Assembly: GCA_021734805.1 (NCBI GenBank)
Contig: JAIPIG010000009.1
Span: 1-60,760 of the forward strand
Direction: 5' to 3'
DNA length: 60,760 bases
Source: Simkaniaceae bacterium
Lineage (GTDB): Bacteria > Chlamydiota > Chlamydiia > Chlamydiales > JACRBE01
In this document: positions 43,145 to 52,423 of the stretch, in pieces
Numbering within the stretch: position 1 is the first letter of the stretch
How the letters are laid out: the number at the start of each line of letters is the position of its first letter
Translations under genes and position numbers: made by a program
Notes under the pieces: generated by a model
Database searches by the model: none
What the model saw: only the letters and a program-made list of their open reading frames with translations
What the model was told of the DNA's origin: nothing

Positions 43145-44908
43145 ATGAGCGGATTCATAGAAATGAATCGATCCAAAATTCAGTGGCTAAGCCTGTCAAT
43201 TATTCTACCTATTCTGATCGTTGCGATTATTCTAGGTCAACATCGCCATCAAAAGCGGGCTGATATTGTCAAGCAAAATTATGCAGTTAAAATGCTCAAT
43301 ATTAGTGATTATAAGCCTTTTACTGTTGTTATTTGTTCTTATAATAACGCCGAATATATTGAAAAAAATTTCTCTTCGGCCCTCTCTCAAGTTTATCCGA
43401 ATTACCGCATTATTTATATTGATGATGCATCGACAGACGATACTTTGTCTTTGGCCCGATCTATAATGGAGAGGTATCAAGCACAAGCTAAGGTGACATT
43501 GATATCTAATGCATCCAATCAGGGAGCGATGGCAAATACCTATAGAGCGATTCATTCTTGCCCTGATGATGAAATTATTGTCATGCTTGATGGAGATGAT
43601 TATTTTGCCCATCCTAATGTTTTGAGCGAGCTCAACCAATATTATAATAATCCGGATACATGGCTAACCTATGGCCAATGCCAATCAAAAATAGATCGTT
43701 CATTAGGCAAATCTTCATCCCTTTCTCATTTTATTTTAAAGTCGGGGCGTATCAAGAAAAAGGCATGGATGACTTCACATCCCAGAACTTTTTATGCGGG
43801 GTTATTTAAGCGCATTAAACTTTCAGATCTGACGCATAATGGAGCATTTCTCCCCATGGGAGCTGATGTCGCAGCGATGCTACCTATGATTGAAATGGCG
43901 AGAGAGCATGCCGTTTTTATTCGGGATGTGCTCTATGTGTATAATGATGAGAACCCAATCAATGACCATAAAAAATCAGAGCAGCAGCAGGAATTTTTTA
44001 ATCAATATATTAGAGAGTTGCCTACCTATTCAAAATTGAAAAATCCTCCATGGGAGACACAAAGAAACTTTGATGATCTCAAAAGTGATGTCATGGTTTT
44101 TTCCTATAATCGACCGATGCAATTGTATGCTTTTTTAGAATCTCTGACGAGATATGCTAAAAATGTTGGGAATGTTTATGTGATTTATAGAGCCTCCAAC
44201 GATGATTTTGAAATGGGATACACGAATGTCAAAAGCGCGTTTGGTCAGGTTAAATTTATTCGGCAAAATGAAAAAAAAGCGAAAAAAGAATTTAAACCCA
44301 TGGTGATGAAATACGCATTCAATACGGCCCTGTCATCATCAAAGTACATTACATTTTCAACGGATGATCTGGTTTTAAAGGATGAAGTCGATTTTGCAAA
44401 GGGGATACAATCTCTAGAGCGCTCTCAGGCATATGGTTTTTTCTATCGCTTAGGGCAACATATCGATTATTGTTATATGATCGACGCTTATCAAGGTGTT
44501 CCGGATTTAATGGATCTCGGGGCTGATGTGTATGCTTGGGAGTTTGAAGCAGGCCAAAATGATTGGAAATATCCCAATTCAGTTGATTTTACACTTTATC
44601 GCAAAGCGGATATTGAGTCGGCTCTTGCGGAAATTCATTTCACGATTCCCTATGAAATGGAAGGGATTTGGGCGTCAAAAGCCGATTTTAAAAAATGGGG
44701 GCTTTGTCATCGCCAATCTCGCATTGTCAATATCCCTCTCAATCTTGTCTCAAATCCAATCAATAGAGCAATGAACACATATTCAGTCGAAATACTGTTA
44801 AAAAAATTCTTAGAGGGGCAGAAGATCGATTTAAAACCACTACATCAAATTGAAAATAGGTCTCCTCATATGGAGTATGAGCCAACTTTTGTAATGAGAT
44901 TCAAGTGA
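43145..44908 (+). CDS. Membrane-anchored two-domain glycosyltransferase (GT2 plus second GT-A-like domain)
   Basis: This 587-residue protein has an N-terminal anchor (WLSLSIILPILIVAIILG, residues 14-31) facing a GT2 domain: FTVVICSYNNAEYIEKN, IDDASTDDT and LDGDD (Asp149-Asp152). Later it has GADVAAMLPMIEMA. From about residue 320 a second domain begins with MVFSYNRPMQLYAFLESL and has a STDD motif (Asp407-408). The topology resembles a Golgi type II enzyme. First gene of a four-gene overlapping operon. Start 43145 or 43163 is open. Confidence 0.78.
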   Translation: MSGFIEMNRSKIQWLSLSIILPILIVAIILGQHRHQKRADIVKQNYAVKMLNISDYKPFTVVICSYNNAEYIEKNFSSALSQVYPNYRIIYIDDASTDDTLSLARSIMERYQAQAKVTLISNASNQGAMANTYRAIHSCPDDEIIVMLDGDDYFAHPNVLSELNQYYNNPDTWLTYGQCQSKIDRSLGKSSSLSHFILKSGRIKKKAWMTSHPRTFYAGLFKRIKLSDLTHNGAFLPMGADVAAMLPMIEMAREHAVFIRDVLYVYNDENPINDHKKSEQQQEFFNQYIRELPTYSKLKNPPWETQRNFDDLKSDVMVFSYNRPMQLYAFLESLTRYAKNVGNVYVIYRASNDDFEMGYTNVKSAFGQVKFIRQNEKKAKKEFKPMVMKYAFNTALSSSKYITFSTDDLVLKDEVDFAKGIQSLERSQAYGFFYRLGQHIDYCYMIDAYQGVPDLMDLGADVYAWEFEAGQNDWKYPNSVDFTLYRKADIESALAEIHFTIPYEMEGIWASKADFKKWGLCHRQSRIVNIPLNLVSNPINRAMNTYSVEILLKKFLEGQKIDLKPLHQIENRSPHMEYEPTFVMRFK

Positions 44909-46014
44909 TAATGATCCGTTTTATAACATATATGTGTCTCTTTTTCTGTTTGCTGTCTTCTGATTTTTCCTCTCCTCTTTTTGCGAAAATTACACATCAG
45001 AATAATCCATTAGATTCTAGTTTTAAATCATTACAAGGAGAAGGCTCTCTGTTATGGGCTATGGTTCAACACCCATCAGATCATGCTCACTTAGACTCTT
45101 TTGAAAAGACGTATAACCGAGTATTAGATCAACTTAAGCAACCAACTCATCAGCCTCGTATTTCTCGAATCATTCATTTTATTTGGTTGGGTCCAAAGAA
45201 TTTTCCTTTGCAGTCGATTGAAAACATAAGGCACTGGAAGCAATTTCATCCCAATTATGAATTCAAATTTTGGACCGATAGACCGAGAATGGCCCCGATT
45301 TCCGGGATGAATATTTGCTATGTCGATGCATTCCATTTTGAATCATTAAAGCCCTATTATGAAGAATCGGATAATTGGGCAGAAAAATCAGACATTTTAC
45401 GTTTTGAAATTTTAAATCAACAGGGCGGGATCTATGTGGATCATGATGCAGATTGTTTGCAGTCTTTTGACGATTTAGTGCAACACCTTGACTTCTTTGC
45501 TGCATTAGAAGCGCCGCATGATCCAATTGACCATATGGCTCTCACTGTTGGGATAGGGATCGTAGCATCAAAAACGAGACACCCATTGATCCGGCAAACC
45601 ATTGATTTGATTTCTAGTCGCTGGGAGGAAGAAACAAAACGGTTTGATGCATTTGACGCGCAATCAAGAGCGGAACGTGTAACCCACCGCACTTATATTC
45701 CCATAACCTACTCTGCGATTGATTATTTTAAAACGGTACGCGATTGTGATGTTATTTTTCCTTCACAATATTTCTATCCCTCGAAGTATCAAAATGAGTT
45801 TTTATATTCCAAACATTATTATGGGACATCATGGAATCACCTGGGTGAGAAGACAAAAGCTAAAGAGTTTTACATGATGCTATCCCCTTTGTTTAAATAT
45901 GAAGCAAGGGTGTTTAGAATATTGGTGGTGTTCTCATTTTTAACATTATTGCTCACAATATTTTTCTTATTTCAATCTAGATTCATTATAAGAGGTATGA
46001 ACAATGAGAAATAG
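44905..46014 (+). CDS. GT32 (OCH1-like) glycosyltransferase, exported and C-terminally anchored, copy 1
   Basis: This 369-residue protein has a signal peptide (FITYMCLFFCLLSSDFSSPLFA) and a C-terminal membrane segment (ILVVFSFLTLLLTIFFLF). The GT32 DXD region is clear: IIHFIWLGPKNFPL, FKFWTDRP, and GGIYVDHDADC with Asp179-His-Asp181. GT32 covers fungal alpha-1,6-mannosyltransferases and bacterial sugar or toxin transferases. The GTG at 44905 overlaps the upstream stop by 4 bases; ATG 44911 is the alternative. Confidence 0.82.
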   Translation: MIMIRFITYMCLFFCLLSSDFSSPLFAKITHQNNPLDSSFKSLQGEGSLLWAMVQHPSDHAHLDSFEKTYNRVLDQLKQPTHQPRISRIIHFIWLGPKNFPLQSIENIRHWKQFHPNYEFKFWTDRPRMAPISGMNICYVDAFHFESLKPYYEESDNWAEKSDILRFEILNQQGGIYVDHDADCLQSFDDLVQHLDFFAALEAPHDPIDHMALTVGIGIVASKTRHPLIRQTIDLISSRWEEETKRFDAFDAQSRAERVTHRTYIPITYSAIDYFKTVRDCDVIFPSQYFYPSKYQNEFLYSKHYYGTSWNHLGEKTKAKEFYMMLSPLFKYEARVFRILVVFSFLTLLLTIFFLFQSRFIIRGMNNEK

Positions 46015-47128
46015 TCTTCGGAAATTTTCCTTTTTTGCTTTTCCCCGTAGAGGTGCAAGTATTCTCTCCTTGTTTATTCTTATCGCTATCATAGGGATGG
46101 GTTGTGTTGTATCAGGCTGTCAAAAAAAGAAAGTCGATCACATAGACTTTGAAACTTTAATGGGAAAAGGGACGCCTCTTTGGAAATATATTTTGACTAA
46201 AGAGGATCAAAGCCAGCTCGAGTTTTTTCAAAAAATTTATGAATCCCAATATAAACTTCGGCAAGCACAGGAACCGGAAATTCCTAAAACTATTCATTTT
46301 ATTTGGTTAGGTCCTAAAGAGTTTCCCAAAAATTCAATTAAGAATATTCGCTCTTGGTCAACCCATAATCCGGAGTGGAAGATTAAATTTTGGACAGATC
46401 GTCAACGTTCAATTCCGATTCCCGGTTTGGAAATGGTTCGGGTTAGTCCCGCTGATTTTAATTTTCTATATGATTGCTATAATGATTCAAATAACTATGC
46501 TGAGCGATCTGATCTCTTACGGTATGAAATTTTAAATCGTGAGGGTGGAATCTATGTTGATCATGATGTCACCTGTTATCAAAGTTTTGAGCCGATTCGC
46601 TCCATCCATCAATTTTTTTGTGGTTTAGAGCCTCCGCATAAGCCAATTGCAACTACATCCATATCCGTATGCAATAATTTAATCGGGTCGATCCCCGGGC
46701 ATCCCATTTTAGGCAAGTCGATTCAGAAGGTAAAAAATCGTTGGAATATCGTCAAAGAAATGTACCCCGGTAATGATCAGGAATCGACAATTTTGAGGGT
46801 TTTTCATCGTACTTTTTGTCCTTTTGATGAAGCTGTTTCCGAAAACATTTTAAAGTTTAATTTTAGAGACATGGTCTATCCGGCAGCATATTTTAACCGA
46901 ATTGACGGATCATTTGGGATTTTTGCTCATCATGAGTATTTAGGGGAGTGGTATAAAACAGAAGATCCAAGTGAAGCTTTGATGAGACGTCGACTGATAA
47001 AGATGTCAAGAAAGATGAATCAAATTTTATTGATTAGTGGCATATCAGTGATGATCAATATGGTTTTTGCTATTTCCTTTGGAGTGATGCTAGCGAAGCA
47101 ACGTAAAAAATTAATGCCCTCGGAATGA
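46004..47128 (+). CDS. GT32 (OCH1-like) glycosyltransferase, copy 2, probable lipoprotein
   Basis: This 374-residue paralogue of the previous gene has TIHFIWLGPKEFPKNSI, FWTDRQRS and GGIYVDHDVTC with Asp186-His-Asp188. The N-terminus ends in VVSGCQKKK, a good lipobox, so it may be lipidated at the cysteine. A hydrophobic C-terminal segment (ISVMINMVFAISFGVMLA) is also present. It overlaps both neighbours (11 and 4 bases), and AAGAGG precedes its ATG. Confidence 0.82.
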   Translation: MRNSLRKFSFFAFPRRGASILSLFILIAIIGMGCVVSGCQKKKVDHIDFETLMGKGTPLWKYILTKEDQSQLEFFQKIYESQYKLRQAQEPEIPKTIHFIWLGPKEFPKNSIKNIRSWSTHNPEWKIKFWTDRQRSIPIPGLEMVRVSPADFNFLYDCYNDSNNYAERSDLLRYEILNREGGIYVDHDVTCYQSFEPIRSIHQFFCGLEPPHKPIATTSISVCNNLIGSIPGHPILGKSIQKVKNRWNIVKEMYPGNDQESTILRVFHRTFCPFDEAVSENILKFNFRDMVYPAAYFNRIDGSFGIFAHHEYLGEWYKTEDPSEALMRRRLIKMSRKMNQILLISGISVMINMVFAISFGVMLAKQRKKLMPSE

Positions 47129-47997
47129 AAAAGCAAATGAGTGATGGCGCTTTGACTTTGAAGCAATTGAATCATTTGGGAATCATTGCAAATCATGATG
47201 AGTCATATGAAGATTTTGCGATTCGGGTCGCGATGTATTTAAATGCGAGACAAGATTTAAAAATATCAGAATCGACTCCTGCATTTGATTTGACCGAGTT
47301 ACCTTTGCAAAGGGACCATTTGGTTAATGGATATGATATTGATCCTTATTGGGTTCCAATATTGGTTGGGCATCAAAACTTGCAATTGTGGGAAGCGGCC
47401 TGTGCATGGAGTTTATTTAAACACAATATCAATATACCGCTAATCCAATTCCGGACTTCCTTTTTAAGAAAAGGGGCTTTTTTGGGGTATTCATTGAATG
47501 AAGTATTATCACATGAGATGATTCATGCAGTTCGGACGCAGATGCAAGGTAAACAGTATGAAGAACTCATTGCCTATCGCACCTCTTTGAGCTTATTCAG
47601 GCGGTTTTTGGGTCCTATCTTTCAAAATGCAAAAGAGTCGCTCGTTTATTTTCTATTGTGTTTTGTCTCTCTTATATCAAGTTGGGCCTATGCCCTTTTT
47701 AATGGTCTGATTGTGTCATTTGTCTTTTTCATTACCCTATCTTTTTTAATCACAACCACAGGTTATGGGTGTCTGCGTCTTTTTAGAAAGCAAAGGGTGT
47801 TCAATCGGCTTCTTTTAAAATTAAGTAAGATTCTTCGATCCGTTGACCCGTTGATCATTGCCATCCGGCTCGACGATGATGAAATTAACACGTTATCAAA
47901 GCTCTCAATTGAAGAAATTAAAAAGCAATTGCAATATTGGAAAGATCATTCATTAAAATGGGAGCAACTCTTTCAATCATATGGCGAAATAAACTAA
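47125..47997 (+). CDS. HExxH membrane protein (putative metallopeptidase) in the GT operon
   Basis: This 290-residue protein has HEMIH at residues 130-134 and a downstream EE pair (146-147, in QYEELIAYR), fitting a gluzincin-type zinc site HExxH...E. Two membrane segments follow (about 168-190 and 193-213: YFLLCFVSLISSWAYALF; FVFFITLSFLITTTGYG). I do not recognise the family. It is the last gene of the GT2-GT32-GT32 operon (ATGA overlap), so it probably acts with those enzymes. Confidence 0.6.
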   Translation: MKKQMSDGALTLKQLNHLGIIANHDESYEDFAIRVAMYLNARQDLKISESTPAFDLTELPLQRDHLVNGYDIDPYWVPILVGHQNLQLWEAACAWSLFKHNINIPLIQFRTSFLRKGAFLGYSLNEVLSHEMIHAVRTQMQGKQYEELIAYRTSLSLFRRFLGPIFQNAKESLVYFLLCFVSLISSWAYALFNGLIVSFVFFITLSFLITTTGYGCLRLFRKQRVFNRLLLKLSKILRSVDPLIIAIRLDDDEINTLSKLSIEEIKKQLQYWKDHSLKWEQLFQSYGEIN

Positions 47998-48008
47998 AGA
48001 ATGGATTT

Positions 48009-49031
48009 TTACCCTTTATTTTTTTTAGATGAAAAATAAGAAAGCTGTTTTGAAGTGATGTGGAGATTATTAATCCTATATTCCTTCCCATGGTATGATA
48101 AGAACGGGACCAAGCGCTGTTTATGATCCATTTTCCATAGATAGGAAAAGTGTCTGGGATTAAATACACAGGATTTATTAATAAATTGTAATGAATTAAG
48201 CGTATCATTGGTATAAATGCCGTTTAAATACTGACCAATAGCCACAGCATCAAAAATTGAGTTAAAAAAATAAATATTTTTTTGATAGTCGTGTTTTTCA
48301 TTTGCCTTGTGTCCATCGATGGAAATCATAGGAGAGTCTTTGGCATATTCATTTGTGAGAATGGGTAAGGAATCAATTTTTTCAGTTCCAAATTGTTCTT
48401 TGTATTTTGCAAGAAGTTCCATGTGATTCAATTTATTGGCCGTTTGTCTTTGTATAAATTGAGTCAAATGATTAATCGAAGATTGATTTTTGAAATACAT
48501 AAATCCGGGAACACATCTCTCTTCATTATCAAAAGTTGCTCCAATTGAAGGATAAAATGTCTTAAATAGATGCAATAATTCGGATAAATCGACATAAAGC
48601 ATTGTGTCGTCTTCGAGATAAAAGATCGTTTCTAAATTAAATTTTTGAGTGAAATCATCTAGATAAAAAAGATGCTCTAGCTGATCAAGGCTCTCGCTTT
48701 GTTTTGGCGTAGATATTGATCTAGGAGAGCGTAGAAAACGGCAGTGTTCTTTAGATTTTGGTATGCTTTCCAATGGAATGATTTCAATATTTGTGTATGC
48801 ATATTTTTTCGCTACATGACTGATTGCGTTAACATTGCCTAGTAGGTAAATATGAGCCTTTGGGTTAAAAAGGGCAGCCTGATCAATTGCTTCTTCAATA
48901 TGGGAAGGGAGTTGTTTACCGATATGAATAAAAACAATTTGGTATTCATTGCTAAAGATGGGGAGAAATAAACCATGTAATATAGCAATCCAAAACAATA
49001 AGGTAGAGCGATTAAAAAGTGGCACTCGCAA
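48009..49031 (-). CDS. Exported GT-A-like protein of unknown family
   Basis: This 340-residue protein has a signal or anchor (LLFWIAILHGLFLPIFS) and then a Rossmann-like opening (IVFIHIGKQLPSHIEEAI, HIYLLGN). TIFYLEDDTMLYVDLSEL follows, with acidic residues 140-142 in the DXD position of GT-A glycosyltransferases. FKNQSSINHLTQFIQRQ and a Tyr-rich C-terminus follow. I cannot place it in a numbered GT family. It is convergent with the HExxH gene and follows the GT2-like gene at 49070. Confidence 0.5.
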   Translation of the reverse strand: MRVPLFNRSTLLFWIAILHGLFLPIFSNEYQIVFIHIGKQLPSHIEEAIDQAALFNPKAHIYLLGNVNAISHVAKKYAYTNIEIIPLESIPKSKEHCRFLRSPRSISTPKQSESLDQLEHLFYLDDFTQKFNLETIFYLEDDTMLYVDLSELLHLFKTFYPSIGATFDNEERCVPGFMYFKNQSSINHLTQFIQRQTANKLNHMELLAKYKEQFGTEKIDSLPILTNEYAKDSPMISIDGHKANEKHDYQKNIYFFNSIFDAVAIGQYLNGIYTNDTLNSLQFINKSCVFNPRHFSYLWKMDHKQRLVPFLSYHGKEYRINNLHITSKQLSYFSSKKNKG

Positions 49032-49043
49032 ATCTCCATAAGG

Positions 49044-49069
49044 CCCCTAATATGCATTAGGGGAGATTT
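49044..49069 (+). terminator. Hairpin between two exported GT-like genes
   Basis: CCCCTAAT (49044-49051) and ATTAGGGG (49056-49063) form a perfect 8-bp stem with loop ATGC. AGATTTTT follows on the plus strand. The flanking genes both run on the minus strand, so if it terminates anything it is antisense transcription. GGGGAGATTTTT also recalls the family A head. Confidence 0.4.
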
Positions 49070-49891
49070 TTAATTGTGTATTAAGATGTCAGTATTAATC
49101 GATGGAGTTCCGGTATCATGAACGTATAGGATATCTTTAATATATGTGATATGTTTTTTTGCATTTTCAACCATTGGAATGAGGTAGACATTTAATTGTA
49201 GGCGGGGTTTGAGGTGTTTTGGGCTGGATGAGGAAAATTTAACTTCTTTGAACAGTCCTGCATAAAATAGTTTTAGAGGGGAGGTTAGCCATTCTGATTT
49301 TTTATTATGGAGTTTCCACCATTTTTCATCTTTTTGGTAATGTTCAAATCGGTGTTCGTACGAGGGAAAGTCGAGGTATGTAGAATAGGCAAGCCAAACA
49401 TCCGTATTGGCAAAAACGGTAGCAATCTTTTCGAAGACATCTTCTCTTGCAAGCCAATCACTTGATTCGAGATGTAATACAATATCATCATCTTTTAGAG
49501 AGTGTATCGATTCAAAATAACTATTAGAAATAAAATAGGAGGGGAATTTGGTATGCCCTTCTTTTTCGAGTGTATTTTTGATATTAGCAAAGGATGTTTC
49601 TATTTCATTTTTCAGTTGATTACTCTCTTCGATATTAATAAAGATCACTTCATAGTTTGAGTACTTTTGAGAGAGTAAATGCTTTAAGTTGTTTTCTAAT
49701 TTTGCCGTAACGGTGTTAATGGGAATTAAAACGGCAAAATGTTTGTCTTGAATATGGGCTTGATGATTCATTTTATAAGTAGAAGTATAAGCGGTTCGAT
49801 CTCTAAAAATTTTATGCTTTTTGATAATAAAAACAGGCAAAACGATCATCAATAATAAAACGAATGCTTTTTGGAGGGCTGGTTTACGCAT
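49070..49891 (-). CDS. GT2-like protein with degenerate catalytic motifs, membrane-anchored
   Basis: This 273-residue protein has an N-terminal anchor (AFVLLLMIVLPVFII). It aligns by eye with the GT2 domains encoded at 43145 and 53320: FYAGLFKEVKF, LIPMVENAKKHITYIKDILYV. The LDGDD motif is replaced by LESSD (Glu142-Asp145), and the GADV/SGDV aspartate is replaced by LQLN. It therefore looks like a catalytically impaired paralogue, possibly a binding or regulatory subunit. It is upstream of the gene at 48009 in the same direction. Confidence 0.7.
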   Translation of the reverse strand: MRKPALQKAFVLLLMIVLPVFIIKKHKIFRDRTAYTSTYKMNHQAHIQDKHFAVLIPINTVTAKLENNLKHLLSQKYSNYEVIFINIEESNQLKNEIETSFANIKNTLEKEGHTKFPSYFISNSYFESIHSLKDDDIVLHLESSDWLAREDVFEKIATVFANTDVWLAYSTYLDFPSYEHRFEHYQKDEKWWKLHNKKSEWLTSPLKLFYAGLFKEVKFSSSSPKHLKPRLQLNVYLIPMVENAKKHITYIKDILYVHDTGTPSINTDILIHN

Positions 49892-49976
49892 AATATCTCA
49901 AATCAGGTAAATGACGAAACATTCCTAACCCTATTCCATGTTCTTAAGAGATTGTCAATAGATTGATTAAAAAAAA

Positions 49977-52076
49977 CTATAAATCATCGAGAGCTTGAAG
50001 TTTTGCATATTTAGCCACAAGCGTTTTAATTGATGCGCTGGAAGGAAAATAAACATCATAAGTTAAGCCAAGGGATGTGTGATAGGCTTTCTTAATGACA
50101 CCTCTGCCAAAACTTTTATGTGAGACAACAGTTCCGATTAGGAATTCATCGGAAGAAGACAGCATATCATCTTCATCATTGTTTTCTTTATTCGATGATT
50201 CAATATGTTCTTGGGGGAGTTCTTTTAAGAAACGGGAGGGTTGCATAATTTTAGGCGACCCCCAAAGCAATCGATACTTAGCAGCAGATAAAAAGAGTTG
50301 TTTTTTAGATCGGGTGATTCCTACATAAGCCAGTCTGCGTTCCTCTTCAATTTGATCAGGGGTCTCTTTACAATTGACATGGGGGAAAATGTCTTCCTCC
50401 ATTCCGACGATGAAGACAATGGGGAATTCTAATCCTTTCGAATTATGAATGGTCATTAACCGGATTTTATTCACATAGGGATCGTGATCATCAATTTGTC
50501 CTTTCAAGGACAGTTCTTCTAAAAAATCCGTGGGAGATTTATTTTCATTTTCTTCTTCCCAATCAAGAGCTTTTGAAATCAACTCTTGAATATTTGATTT
50601 CCGATCGGCAAACGATTCAGGATCTAATTTTAGATGTTCTATATAGCGGAATCGCTCAATTATAGTTTGAATTAATTGATGAATTGGGAGTGAGAGGCGC
50701 TGTTTTAAAAACTGAACCGTATCAGTAAATTCTTTTAACCCATTGATTTGTCGTTGAGACAAACCGGAGTGTATGGCTCCCTCAGCGATCTGATAAGCAA
50801 TATCTAGAATGGGTTGTTTTAAATTTTGGGCAAGTGCGCGAATTTTTTGTAGTGAAGAAGGCCCTAATCCGCGTTTTGGAAGATTAATGGCCCGATCAAA
50901 GGAGATATAATCACTTGGTGAAAGTAGAACTCTTAAATAAGAAAGGACATCTTTAATTTCTTGCCGGGCATAAAAAGAGATTCCCCCAATAATTTGATAA
51001 GGGAGATTTTGTTTTAAAAACTGATCTTCATAAATTCTAGACTGGGAGTTAGTGCGATAAAATACGACCATATCGTTAAGTGAAAATGATGACGAGAGCT
51101 CTTTTATTGTGTCATAGACAAATTGGGCTTCTTCTCGCTCATTCTCAGCAATGTAAATTCGGATTTTCTCACCCGGTCCAAGATCACTCCACAAGTTTTT
51201 TTTAAGGCGGTTCTGATTGTTTTGGATGAGATGATTCGCGGCGTCCAAAATATGTGTGGAGCTGCGATAGTTTTGCTCCAATCGAATCAGTTTGGCATTG
51301 GGAAAATCATGTTCGAAATTCAAGATGTTTTGGACGTTTGCCCCTCTAAAGCTATAGATAGACTGATCAGGATCCCCCACGGCAAAAATATTGTGGTGTC
51401 TTTCCGTTAACAATTTCGCGAAGGTATACTGAGCCTTATTGGTGTCTTGATACTCATCAATCAAAACAAATGACCACCGACTTTGATATATTTTTTTCAC
51501 TTCAGGGTGGTGTTGGAAGAGTTGCACCGTTAAAAATAATAGGTCATCAAAATCGAGTGCATTACATTCTTTTAAATGGCGCTGATAGGTCAGATAAACT
51601 TGATCAAATGCCGCATTTTTTGAAAGAGAATCCGGTCCAATCAGTTCATTTTTTGCATGAGAAATGGCTGATTTATAAAAGCGAACCTGTGCTTTATCGG
51701 AATCAACATGAAGGGATTTCAAGCATGATTTGAGGAGGTTGTCGCTATCTGATTGGTCGTAAATAGTGAAATTGGATTGATAGCCAAGATAATGGATGGA
51801 CTCCCTTAGAATGCGAGCACACAGTGAGTGAAATGTACAAGTTAAGACAATTTGGTTAGATAAAGTTTTAATGCGCGACTGCATTTCAGCTGCAGCTTTA
51901 TTAGTAAATGTTACGGCAACAATTTCCGATGATGGAACTCCGATTTCGATGAGGTGGGCAATACGAGCTGTGACAACTTGGGTTTTACCCGATCCGGCTC
52001 CTGCAAGCACGAGCAAAGGGCCTTGAATGTGCTCAATAGCTTCTTGTTGGTGAGGGTTAAGAACAAGTGTATTCAT
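49977..52076 (-). CDS. uvrD: UvrD/PcrA-type DNA helicase
   Basis: This 699-residue superfamily 1A 3'-5' helicase acts in repair and removal of proteins from DNA. Motif I AGAGSGKT (Lys31), II LIDEYQDTN, III AVGDPDQSIYSFRGA, IV LEQNYRSS, V MTIHNSKGLEFPIVF and VI LAYVGITRSKK are intact. The C-terminus has the PcrA/UvrD tudor-like segment (VVSHKSFGRGVIKKAY). It is a housekeeping gene inside the glycan region. Confidence 0.95.
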   Translation of the reverse strand: MNTLVLNPHQQEAIEHIQGPLLVLAGAGSGKTQVVTARIAHLIEIGVPSSEIVAVTFTNKAAAEMQSRIKTLSNQIVLTCTFHSLCARILRESIHYLGYQSNFTIYDQSDSDNLLKSCLKSLHVDSDKAQVRFYKSAISHAKNELIGPDSLSKNAAFDQVYLTYQRHLKECNALDFDDLLFLTVQLFQHHPEVKKIYQSRWSFVLIDEYQDTNKAQYTFAKLLTERHHNIFAVGDPDQSIYSFRGANVQNILNFEHDFPNAKLIRLEQNYRSSTHILDAANHLIQNNQNRLKKNLWSDLGPGEKIRIYIAENEREEAQFVYDTIKELSSSFSLNDMVVFYRTNSQSRIYEDQFLKQNLPYQIIGGISFYARQEIKDVLSYLRVLLSPSDYISFDRAINLPKRGLGPSSLQKIRALAQNLKQPILDIAYQIAEGAIHSGLSQRQINGLKEFTDTVQFLKQRLSLPIHQLIQTIIERFRYIEHLKLDPESFADRKSNIQELISKALDWEEENENKSPTDFLEELSLKGQIDDHDPYVNKIRLMTIHNSKGLEFPIVFIVGMEEDIFPHVNCKETPDQIEEERRLAYVGITRSKKQLFLSAAKYRLLWGSPKIMQPSRFLKELPQEHIESSNKENNDEDDMLSSSDEFLIGTVVSHKSFGRGVIKKAYHTSLGLTYDVYFPSSASIKTLVAKYAKLQALDDL

Positions 52077-52157
52077 AATTCAAAAGCTCAATATCGGTCA
52101 TTGAAGAAAAGCCTAACAGATTAATGGGAAAAAATTCCAGGATATTGAATCCTCCTC

Positions 52158-52250
52158 ATCTCAACTTTGTAATCTTTAGGCTTGAACTCGACTTTGCAAC
52201 TTTTTGGTCCCGCCTGCCGCGGTCTTTGTTCTCTAGCTCGTATTTTACCC
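52158..52250. repeat. Family B repeat, left half only (copy B5)
   Basis: TCTCAACTTTGTAATCTTTA is followed by CTCGACTTTGCAACTTTTTG, the complete left arm. After it come CCCGCCTGCCGCGGTCTTTG and TTCTCTAGCTCG, the same core words as copies B2-B4. The right arm is absent. It lies in the 347-base gap between uvrD and the GT6 gene. Confidence 0.65.
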
Positions 52251-52310
52251 CTTCTTGATGTATGTTTTTTATTTGACTAATTTTTGTTCGATTGTGATGA
52301 TAGCTCGAAT

Positions 52311-52415
52311 TTGAACGGAATCCAAGCTGGGCGCTCTAAGCACCCAATGATGTGATAGCTACTATTCCTTAACCGTCAAAAGATCTCAGCTATTTATGGA
52401 GGGGGTTTTTTAAAA
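52311..52415 (-). repeat. Family A repeat, copy A5 (minus orientation)
   Basis: Read on the minus strand: CCCCCTCCATAAATAGCTGA (head), TTTTGACGGTTAAGGAATAG (core), GTGCTTAGAGCGCCCAGC (inner hairpin) and the end TTGGATTCCGTTCAA. Its head touches the ribosome-binding region of the GT6 gene (ATG at 52424). With A3 it brackets the GT6-GT2 pair in inverted orientation. Confidence 0.8.
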
Positions 52416-52423
52416 GGGGTTTT

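Noticed and set aside
43232-43639. 135-codon minus-strand open frame opposite the two-domain GT
   Set aside because: Shadow of a well-supported gene; repeated Ile/Asn composition typical of antisense AT-rich frames.
49977-52076. UvrD helicase as part of a defence or mobile system
   Set aside because: It has a full housekeeping UvrD/PcrA layout including the C-terminal tudor-like segment, and no defence partner is adjacent.
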